Source: Metridium senile
Lineage: Eukaryota; Cnidaria; Anthozoa; Actiniaria; Metridiidae
Direction: 5' to 3'
Assembly (NCBI GenBank): GCA_949775045.1
Contig: OX459105.1
Span: forward strand, 14,592,727 to 14,656,726
Length of the DNA: 64,000 nucleotides
Under the pieces are notes generated by a model. The model was not told the DNA's origin. It worked only from the letters and a program-made list of their open reading frames with translations, and did no database searches. The number at the start of each line of letters is the position of its first letter. Positions within the stretch are counted from its first letter, which is position 1. A program made the translations under genes and the position numbers. Positions 12,501-24,500 of this stretch are shown here, one piece after another.

Positions 12501-15500
12501 CTTTAGCGGAAAATGTCCTGTTTATCGCGGTCCTCAAACCCTTGGCCGAGCACATATCCTCGCACGTAACATAACAACGCCTAAAATAAAATGATATGAT
12601 ATGATATGATATGATATGATATGATATGATATGATATGATATGATATGATATGATATGATATGATATGATATGATATGATATGATATGATATGATATGAT
12701 ATGATATGATATGATATGATATGATATGATATGATATGATATGATATGATATGATATGATATATGATATGATATGATATGATATGATATGATATGATATG
12801 ATATGATATGATATGAATATCTTATCATATATAATATAATATAATATAATATAATATAATATAATATAATATAATATAATATAATATAATATAATATAAT
12901 ATAATATAATATAATATAATATAATATAATATAATATAATATAATATAATATAATATAATATAATATAATATAAGTACAAAGTTTTGTCTTAAAATTTAA
13001 AGACGATCGACCAATACTTACAATGAAACAGTCAAGACACGTTTATATCTTGTACGTTATCTTTAGCTACCCAACCTCAAAGACACCGTCGCCCTACACC
13101 GAAATTTGTCAAATGTCAAAACTGTTAACTACATCAGTGCATGACATATCATAACAGATCAAATTTAGATTAGTGTTAAATCACTGAGGTCAAGTATCTT
13201 GTAGTGGAAATACAATTGAGACAATGTTTTGTTTTAGTATTTAGCATAAATTTACATTCTACAAAAAACTATATTTGTCAGACTAGTGCAAACGGCCCAA
13301 ATGGCATGGCGAAGTATTGCTGATGCTCATTTGTCGTCAATAGGTCAATCATTCAAGATTTTATTCATTCATAATAATAATAATTACTCGGGCTTTCCAA
13401 AGGAAACCCGAGTCTTAAAATGGGCTTCAATGTTTTTTTGTTTTTTTTTTTCTTGGGTCGCAAAACGCCGTCTAGTCGTCACCGCGCATGCGTATGGTCA
13501 CAGCGCATGCGTAGACTGGCCAATACGAGCACATGGATATTTGATTCGTCGAAGGATTGATGTTTAGGTGGAATATTCTCATATTTTATGCGCTCACTCC
13601 ACATGATTCGCAGTAGAATTACACTTAAGTTTATGTCGAATGTTTTCGGAAAGGGTCACTGTGAATTTTAATAAAGATCATGCAATTTACGGGCTAAATA
13701 AGCGAGCCAACTTATTATGATGGAATTTATCGAGAAATCGTCCCTGCTATAAACTCATAATGCTATGGAATTGATTCACAACCAGTTACAAAGGACGAAG
13801 CTGTTACTACTGGATATTTAACTGTATTGTAAGCATTCTTAGAGAGTACAATACAGCGCACTAGAAGTGAAGACAACAACAGTAGTGATGTTTAGGGTAA
13901 ATATTTTGCTTCTTGTAATTATTTCTTTTATATTTTTGATTAAAATAACGAGTTTATCTGTCAATAGTTTAATTTTATTGACTATACTATTAGCTCGTAC
14001 AAGCTTCAGATCCGCGATTGATTGGCGATTGCCGAGCGCTTAGCTTCTCGGCAAAGAACAACAAACTTATACGCAAAACTTTTAATCGCTTCAACCTATT
14101 ATCTAGCAGTTGAACGATGAAAGTAATATTTCTTTGTTTACAATATGTCAGATAACGTGACCGATTTTAAACATCAAGGTCAAGCTCGACAACAACAAAT
14201 ATAAAACAGCTGAAATCAGCCTCTCTGAAAACTACATCCAACAGCCTAAATTAAATCGCCTCAAATATAACACCAATTGCTTTAGTGACTAGTATCTATC
14301 TTGCTTTTTCTTGCGTTTATTTTGCAAGAACAACTTTTATAATAACACTGTTTCTAGACAGTCTTTGAGCTCGCATGTATCACTGCACGAACCGAACATC
14401 GATATCCAGGTAAAAGCAGTACAGGCAAGCGGATCACGGACTCAAGGAACGGACCAAACAGAAAAGGAGGACCAAAAAAATAACTTTTTTTTCGCTTCAA
14501 ATCATCTCAAGCTAATCCAAGAAAATGATTACATAATCGTAATGAAGCCCGAGTTCACGCAGTTATGCGTCTAGTTAATATTAACACAGACAAGTTGTCA
14601 CACATAACTCAACTTCATACAGAATTAGCGCAAAAATGGAAAATATAAAAAAATCGTGCAAGTCACATGCAGTATGTCACTTGAACCAAATTTTTGAATT
14701 GTTTCAAACATGTTTTGTGCAACAATTCGAGTCCAATTCAGTGAGGTCAAAAAGTGGCCCCAATCGACGGGGTGTAGGTTTTGTTTGAGCCTCGAGGGTC
14801 GAGGGAAAAAAGTCGAGGGTAAAAATTGATAATAAATATCATGTAATAAATATATTATCAAAAAAAATAATAATGATGTTCTTCCGACAGCAAACTCGTT
14901 TTTTCTTTTGACTGGGCTTGTTTAGATCAAAAATCTTGACACATTCCTGGCATTTCTCATCGAACAAACAATAAAATTGCGAAAACACCCGGGGCCGCAC
15001 TAGAACAAATTTTGGGCCCAAATTTTGTTTGTTGTACCAAAAAACTCTGTCATCGACGAGGTAGGAAAAGTGCAGTGCGGATATATTTTTGTGTTGGGAC
15101 AAAATTTGTCGCTGCCAAACAAACTTCAAAAAATCAATTTTGACAGGTTTGGTAATTGACAGGTTTGGTAATTATCACGTCAACCTGGATTCTTCAATTT
15201 CAAAGCCAACAAAAACCACAAACTAGCTCGATCAATCGAAGAGAGATGAATCCATGATATTATCGTGATTTGTACGGGGAAATGTTCTATTTTTTTAATA
15301 GATGTTCTATATTTTTTAATAACAATAATGTAGTTAAAAATTTAAAAATAGCTGAATCTGCTCCAAAACGTGACGCTTATTAAAATGTATCTATCAATTG
15401 ACACTTGGTTGACGTTTGCGATCGGCCTAGCATTATAGTGCGAATAAAGTTTCCAAACCAAAGTTTGGTTGAAATAAACTTTGGTATGAATTTTGGTTGA

Positions 15501-18500
15501 GCCAAACTTTAGCAGGCTAGTGGGAATGGGGCCTATCATATCGTATGTACAAACAGATAAAAGTTAACATTTTGCGTTGGTACTCCTCTATATTTACTAT
15601 ACGGGTATGTGCCACCCGATAGGGTATGGTTTTTCGGCTTTTAGGTCTGGGGTAGGGTATCATTTTTTTACAATTTGTCTGGGGTAGGGTAAGGTTTTTG
15701 TCTGGGATAAGGTATCTTTTTGACATTTTGTCTGTTGTTGTTTTAGCCTGCTAGGCTACGTTTTCTGCCGGCACAGAAAACGATTTAAATTCAATTAAAC
15801 AATTGGCAAATATAACCGTTTTTGCGTTTTTTTTGCGTTTGTTTTAGTCTGGGCCAGGGTGTACAATCTTAGGTTTAGTCTGGGATAGGGTATGTGAAAT
15901 CAAAATTCTAGGTCTGGGATAGGGTCAGGGTTCTGAGGACGTGGCGGTACACCTACACCCAAGTGGGGGTGGTAGTACCCATCCCCCCCCCCCCCCCCCC
16001 CCCGGGGTGTGACCGATATTATAAAACACTCACTTTTAAAGGCACGCTTGCTTGTCTTACCTGTGCTAGGTAAACTTCTAGCCGTTAACTTCCAATTACT
16101 TTAGTTATTGTTAAGTTGTAAAATTGCTCTCTTGCTCTTTTGTAGAGAGAAAAACCGTCAATTATAGAGACCTACGATAGATCAATTGTGTATGTTTACA
16201 AATCTTCTGAGTTCCGGAACGAGTTCAATTTGAGGACATTATATAACTACAGCACAAGCGCAATCAGCGCGCGAGAGTGATTTCACTGTCGTCAAGGGCG
16301 TGCAAACAAGTAGAATAAACAAAAATATATCATACATGAAATATCATTATCAACAATACAAGTTTTATTACTGTAAGTCGCTGAACTTACTCGCGTGATC
16401 CGATTGTCAATCGGTATTCCGTTTACCAAGCGCGGGTTGTAAGAACAAATATGTCGATTTAGAGCTTAACATTTTACACAAAACAGTACTCTAGTACGCT
16501 GTTACGCTAGTACGCTGTTACGCTATTACTCTAGTACTCTAGTATGCTGTTACGCTAGTGCGCTGTTACGCTATTACGCTAGTACGCTGTTACGCTTGTA
16601 CGCTGTTACGCTATTACTCTAGTACTCTAGTACGCTAGTACGCTATTACTCTATTACCCTAGTACTGCTATTACGCTAGTACGCTAGTACGCTAGTACGC
16701 CGTTACGCTAGTACTCTAGTACGCTGTTACGCTAGTACGCTGTTACGCTAGTACGCTGTTACGCTATTACTCCAGTACGCTAGTACTCTAGTATGCTAGT
16801 ACTCTAGTACGCTGTTACGCTAGTACGCTGTTACGCTACTCTAGTACGCTAGTACGTTGTTACGCTAGTACGCTGTTACTCTAGTACTCTAGTATGCTGT
16901 TACGCTAGTGCGCTGTTACGCTAGTGCGCTGTTACGCTATTACGCTAGTACGCTGTTACGCTTGTACGCTGTTACGCTATTACTCTAGTACTCTAGTACG
17001 CTAGTACGCTATTACTCTATTACCCTAGTACTGCTATTACGCTAGTACGCTAGTACGCTAGTACGCTGTTACGCTAGTACTCTAGTACGCTGTTACGCTA
17101 GTACGCTGTTACGCTAGTACGCTGTTACGCTATTACTCTAGTACGCTGTTACGCTAGTACGCTGTTACGCTATTACTCCAGTACGCTAGTACTCTAGTAT
17201 GCTAGTACTCTAGTACGCTGTTACGCTAGTACGCTGTTACGCTACTCTAGTACGCTAGTATGCTGTTACGCTAGTGCGCTGTTACGCTATTACGCTAGTA
17301 CGCTGTTACGCTAGTGCGCTGTTACGCTATTACGCTAGTACGCTGTTACGCTAGTACGCTGTTACGCTATTACTCTAGTACTCTAGTATGCTGCTACGCT
17401 AGTGCGCTGTTACGCTATTACGCTAGTACGCTGTTACGCTAGTACGCTGTTACGCTATTACTCTAGTACTCTAGTACGCTAGTACGCTATTACTCTATTA
17501 CCCTAGTACTGCTATTACGCTAGTACGCTAGTACGCTAGTACGCCGTTACGCTAGTACTCTAGTACGCTGTTACGCTAGTACGCTGTTACGCTACTCTAG
17601 TACGCTAGTACGTTGTTACGCTAGTACGCTGTTACGCCATTACTCTAGTACGCTAGTACGCTAGTACGCTAGTACGCTAGTACGCTATTACTCTATTACC
17701 CTAGTACTGCTATTACGCTATTACGCTAGTACGCTGTTGCGCTATTACTCTAGTACGCTAGTACGCTGTTACTCTAGCACTCTATTACTCTAGTACGCAA
17801 ATACGCAACTACTCTATTACCCCAGTACTGCTATTACGCTATTACGTTAGTACTGTCAGTATAAGTACTGTCAGTATAAGTACTGTCAGTATATAATGTA
17901 TAATATATTGTTTAAAAGGGACCATTTGTGGTAGTGATGGGGCAAAGACACCAATAGGGATATACACGATATGGAAACGACCACAGTACAACAAAATAGC
18001 ATAGAACGTTAGCCGCCGTACCAAGGAAAAAAAACAAGAACAGCGCAAATAAAACAAGCAGCATATGAAAGTTTTGCTAAACAACCATTGTTATTCAGAA
18101 CAAAGAATTAAAAAATATATTGTGAAACTATTTAGACCAGAACACAGCCGTCAAACGTCGCTGTGTTCGATCTGGTCTATATAGTTTCACAATATATTTT
18201 TTAATTTTCTTTGTTCTGACTAACAATAGTCCCTTTTTGTTGTGGCCGGGAGGGACTAGAGACTAGAACATAAAATCGTCTGCGCAGAAGGCTGTTTTTA
18301 GTTCTTATGCAAAATAATTTATCACCTGCTATCAATTATTGGGACTATATATACATAAGATACTTGCCTGCTTGATACTTATGGAAAGTACGTCCATGTA
18401 AGCTATACTGCAGGCTGTAGGTCTTTACCCAATAGCTACCTTTCTTATTGCCTTGTGTAGCGATACCAGTTATGGTGGTAACTTTACTGAGATCGACTTG

Positions 18501-21500
18501 TAACCATTGCCCAACTCTGTTCACTTTGGCTGCCCATCCACGCGGATTCGTGTGAAGTCTTGCATAGTATGTTCTGTATCTACTGGCATAGTACGTAGAG
18601 GCGGTGATCTTGGAGTCAGGGATAGCTTTGCTTTGCATTCCAAGAGGTACACTTACTTTGCATGGTGGGCCTATAAAAAGAAAGGTAGAGTACAAACATT
18701 AAAAGTGTGCAACATTAATCAATTATTGGATGAGGCTGAGTATGATATGAAAAATTATGCAAACCAAGGATGGTGGTATCTACCGAAGTTGTAGGCTGAG
18801 GCGGATAGCACTCCCGAGGTTTGCATAATTTTCATATCATACTAAAGCCGAATTCAATAATTGTTTTATTATTCATTCAAAATATTGTTGATTTGTTTTT
18901 GTTTTTGCTATCTTTTCCTTGCAATAATGTGGCTTTTCTTAACAACTCTTTCTTAAGTGAGGGAAACTGTCCTTGATTGTAGGAAGTCATTTTCCCGGTT
19001 TGCATAATTTTCATATCATAGGAAAGCCGAATTCAATAATTGTTTTATTGTTCATTCAAAATATTTTTACGGCTCCAGTTATATGTATCCAAAACAGTGC
19101 TTCGGATTCTAAAATCAATAATTTTTCCAACAAAATATTGTTGGAAAAATATTTTACAGCCTTTTGTTGATTTGTTTGTGTACCGCGTCGCAAAAAATAC
19201 TTAGTAAACTTGTAAATGAACTGTTAGAGTACAAACACTAAAAGTGTGCAACATAAATACACTAAATACTGCTAAATTATGCAAATTCTTTTGTTCTCTA
19301 TTGTTTAATCAACACTATTTAGTGGCAAATAGTACAAAGTATTGCACACTTTTAGTGTTTGTACTCTATCATAACTAAAAATTATCCTATATTTTTAAAA
19401 TAAGATCAAACATGGTGTTTTGTAACAAAGCGATCATGCATATTGGATATACTTACCTCCGCACAAGTGACAAGTAAATGGGCAGTACTTTGGATTCACT
19501 TTCCAAACCTTAGTGCAGTCGTTATTTGCCATCACAACCTTACAGCTTTGTTTGGAGAGCATGTCGTTACAGCCTGAAAAACATTCCCAAAGTATGCGTC
19601 GGTAACATATAATGGGTTCGACTTAATAACACTAGCAGCTGGGAACCTACTATCCTAAAAAAGTGACTGAGTGTGCGATAATGTTCAGTAAAGGGGTGTG
19701 TTTGTGTGGTGGTGGTGGGGGGGGGGGGGGGGTAGTTGGGGGGTGGGTATGAGGGAGCTCAAACATGCAGAAAGTCGCAAAGCCATATAAGTAAAAGTCT
19801 ATACTATACGTGCACCAACTTGATGACATTGACTGTTTAAATTACTTACGGTGAGTCTTGAAGCAAAGCTTTTTCAGGTTAGCGTTCTTGGCCAAGAAAC
19901 CGTTGACTTTCAAATAGTGACAGATAACAAAGTTGAGAGCATCGCGTTTATCTACACCTGAAAGTAATGTAGAAAACAAAATATATCATTATAAACCTTT
20001 GTTACTACCACGTAGGATAAATTTATCTTATTGTCACCAAGCTTTCGGACTTAGCGTCTGTCTTCAGGGCATGAATGAGCTACTTTATTTACTACGTCAG
20101 TAGTAACAAAGATTTATAATGACAAACACACCCACGTACAAAGGCGTTTTAAAATATATCACGTATTTTTTCGCATTAGTAATACATAAAAGTTAGCCGG
20201 TCTAGAATCAATTAGGAACACCATGTTTCTCCGATTTGATCCTTTGACAATTTCATTGTTCGTGAATATACCACATTTTCTTACAAGAAAAGTTTTCTTT
20301 GATACAGTTTCCTTGCTGTTCGTGGTGACGTCTGATCACGATGAACAATCGCGGCTTATATTTGTGAGGCGTTTAGTAATCAGTTAAAGTGTGTATTAGC
20401 TGTAAAAGCCAGTCAGTACTGAGGGTAATTCACAGCCAGGGTTTGTTTTGTTCTCAGAGGGTGTTTTGCTTCCCCCTTATTACAGGTTTGTGAGTATAGT
20501 TGACGAGGAATCCCGCCGAGGACTTTCATTTTAGTAGACTAATAAAGAATTATTATTATTGTAATTATTAGTCAGGTATGGTCGTCGTATCTCTTAGGGA
20601 AAATCAGCGATTTGGTATCTTTTAGGTTATTAATATTGAAATAATATTAGAGTATCGAAAAAGGTACGTATAGCCTATCACTTTTCGTAGACATAGCCGC
20701 ATTCTTTTAGTGTTTTTTTTTTTTTTTTTTTTTTTTTGTGGTATTTCTTTAATTTTAATTTGTATATAAATATACACGGGATCATCGTGTTTGGGGCGCG
20801 TTGGGATCCCTGTGTCGGAACAATGTTAAACAGCCTTATTTGTTCTTCAATCTTCAGTAAAGATGGATAATTCAGTAAGTTTTGCGTTTAAAATTCATTT
20901 TCATATCGCGATATTATTTCAGTTGACTGTCCTTTCATGATATACTATTGATTTTAGTGGCAAAAATGGGGAAATAAGTCAAAATAACAATTTTGTTATT
21001 GTATTACAGCACCTTTCGTACTATTACGTGACATCCGTGATGATTACGCCGTGACACCGTAATTAGTTGGTATTGTGAACAATGCCTTATGCACCTTAGG
21101 GACGAACCATTTGATTTTTCATGGGGGAAAGGGAGAATTTTTCTTGCACGACATTTTTTTTCCCCTTCCAACCGCTGTGCGATATTGTTTTTTTTAAGGC
21201 ATGTCCTTGCACGATATTTTTTTAAAACCATTTATTATTTTTCATCTACAAAATCCAGTCTATCATGCTATTTGTTATACAATCTCTAAAATACTGTACT
21301 ATATAGTACTATACTGTATAGTAATACAGATCAATTCAGGGAAGTATAAATATGCGTCAGATTTCACATAATAGTTTGATTTAAAAATTGCAATCTACTC
21401 TGGCCCCACTCTGGGCCAAAATAGCCGTAGCTTTAAAAAGCTAAAACAGCTCTGTGGGGTCATAACGGCTCCAGCAAATTAAATGTGTGATTGGTATTTC

Positions 21501-24500
21501 AATAATTAACTCAAAAATCTAGGCTTGTTTTACATTATTCAAATAAAAAGTTAATGATTTTGCACTCTAATGAGCAAAATAGAAAGTAAGCCCAATTAAT
21601 TATCATCATCGACTTTTAACGATTTAGTGTAAAGACATCTGATTTACTCCACCAAAAGCTTCCAAAGGAACTGAAGTGAAGAAGAAGAAAGCCAAAAAAC
21701 ACACCCATGATCATGATGTGTATATTGAACAAAAAAGTGGGTGTTTTCCTTTAAAAAGCCGGACAAATACAAATATAGTCTTTTGGGAAGGGTGTTGTTA
21801 AAATAACGACTGTTATACAAAAAAACAAAAGTTGGCTTGCTCGATATTTTTTTGCTCTGTTTGATATTGCTCGATATTTTTTTAGAGGTTAAAAGCCTTG
21901 CTCGATATTTATTTTGGGATTTTCCCTCCCCTCCCCCCCCCCTCCTCCCCCTCCCCCCCCCCCTCAAATAATCCAAATGGTCCATCCCTTAAACAATGGC
22001 TGCCTAATTATCAATGCGACGAGTAATGCTTTTCTGAAAATGTATAAATTACCTAACACTCTTTGACTAATCAAATTAAGAAAGTCACAGTAGACACTCT
22101 AGCGATTAGCAATTGCGGTCATGCGAATTTTTAATAGTTCAGCGGTCTAGCGCATGCTCATACAAAACTCCCCTCTGCTCCTCAAATGTACAATGTTAAA
22201 TAATTTTTTTGATGTAGATAGTTGTGCATAACTGTTTCCTAGTCTGTGACCGAGTTTTAGCTCAATTAGAGAAAATAGCTCTACTATGAATTGTGCTTAA
22301 ACTCGGTCACAGACTAGAAAACAGTTATACACAACTACGACAGAAAAAGTCTATATTATTGTATATTTGAGGCATAGCGAAAGGATATTTCGCGACTTCA
22401 TACATTTACTGTAAAAGTGACGAGCTTGGCTCCCTGTGATATATTCTATTGTCCCACATCGCTGCTAGTTGCTAGGTGATTTTAATATGGGAATTTAGTT
22501 CCCTTCATGCTGTTGTCTCCCTATTGTCATTTTAATTTTGTTTGATATTGTATAACCTTTTTTTGAGAGACATATTGAATTGATTAATTAAAAGATAAAG
22601 ACTTTAGAAGTGAGCTAACAGTTGAAACGTCGCGGTACATATATAAGTATTTTCTACTGAATAGCTTCGTGTTGAGACAAAAAAGGAAAAGGATTTTAAT
22701 ATTAGCATTATATATTTAACTAGATAGCGCCAGGAAGACAACTTCCATTCGCTTTTTATTATATTTTTGTTTTTCTCCTCTTTTTTATATGTTTAATTAG
22801 CTTTTGTAGACGTCAGTAGTTGTTTTTGTCGTGTTCTCTAGATACCGGTACATGGCAATTGCTTATTCATATTAACTTTGCCGAAAATATTTGCTGTTTA
22901 ATTCTATAAATACGAAATCAAAACTGTCATACTTTCAGTTCATAATTTATTTATTTTTTTTAAATTGTGAAATCGAAAATTTCATATTCAGTCAATATTT
23001 ATTTATTTTTTTCCTTTTTAATCGAAACTTTAATTCAATTTGCTATTTTCTGTTCATGATTTATTTTAAGAAAACTCAGTTCCTGTTAGCTCATTCTTGA
23101 CATTATTGATTTAGCCATCGGAAAGAGGAACAATATATATTTTTCGCAGCGTTTTTCTCTCCGATTATTTTAGATCATTCTGCCGTTTTCTTCCAGTGAT
23201 TTCTACAATTAAATCTCACGGTCTCTCAAACTTCGTCCCAGGTCATTATCCATTCGCTTTAACCACAGGCGAAAAACCTCTTACTTGTTTCCAATAACAC
23301 CATAAAGATAGTAAGCACCTCGATTATTCGTGTTTAGATGTATGCCCATAATTCCTTCTGTACTTGATGTACCTTGGAATGTGTTTGCCTTTTTTCATCA
23401 TTTGAAAGCAATATTTTAGTTTTATCCTAACAATGTTTACATTCATAGTGATAACGTTTCCTCAACCAAATTTTTTTTTTTATTATTATCCAAGCTTTCG
23501 GGCCTAACAGCCCATCATCAGGGTTACCATGTAAGTGCAAAAACCGGTTGAAAACCATTAATACAAACACTATATTAATTGCGCGCGCTATTCTACGATG
23601 GAATACAGAATACGTTCTTATGAACGAAAAACTGATAACATAATTACAAAAGAGCTATATAGTTAGTTGGAAGTTTCTTCCACTGTCTCTATTAATTAAA
23701 AATTGATTTTTTATTAGAAGCAATGTAACAGGCTTCTGCCCACTTTCTCTTTTATTCTAGAAATATACAAAAAAGGTATCATGGGACAAAATGTTTGAAG
23801 AAAATGGACATTAATTTTTCAATGTCTTCTCTATCGTTTACAAAAAAAAAAGCTTTGCCTAAATTTTTTCTTCGCCAGATATGTATAAAAAATATGTTTT
23901 GCGTGACACGTTAAACATAACCTAGAATGAAGAGATCAAACATTGATAACTTTTTTAAAAACATAGTTTGTTGTAGATAGTTCAGCATATTCGATTATAT
24001 AGTTTATATGCATCCATGCCAAGTAAGAGAAACCGTTTCACTAACTTAAAAAAATCCCTAAAACCTTAGTACATATAGATTTTAACACAAATAAAAAAAT
24101 AACAAAGCGCATTATAAATATATAAGATTTATATTATAATAAAACAACACTGGCCGAGCGGCTTACAATCTTAGAGTATAATATTAGTAATTATAGTATA
24201 GGTTGTCCATTATACTAAAAAAAACATCTTTCTTCTTGATAATTTCATTCCTCTTGAAATCGATTAATTAGCAATTTTTTCTCGATATAGTTACAAGTTC
24301 TTTTTCTTACTTACACGTATCAATGGTTTGTTAGCCTGCGTACAGCCGGTTTAATTACCCGTAATATTACGGGTAATTAAACCGGCTGCACGGAGGCTAT
24401 GGTTTGTGAGTGTTGTGTGTGTTAATATGAGCTAGTTATTGAACTATTTGGTCGCTGCTAGACAGGGTTTCTGTGTTGCGTCATGATTATTTTATGTCCC

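Noticed and set aside
12436..12828. 130-codon Ser/Tyr/His/Ile repeat protein on the minus strand
   Set aside because: Direct translation of the (ATATG)n pentanucleotide array.
14311..14574. 87-codon plus-strand ORF in intron 4 of gene A
   Set aside because: No recognisable domain, biased Lys/Asn/Gln content typical of AT-rich non-coding DNA, and no splice partner.
20820..20890. Spliced-leader RNA gene at the unit junction (short leader, GTAAGT donor)
   Set aside because: No Sm site or downstream stem-loop seen, and no acceptor evidence. Kept only as a possible repeat or exon.
24150..24165. tRNA-Leu/Ser A-box (TGGCCGAGCGG) in each unit
   Set aside because: No B-box or cloverleaf follows within the expected distance.
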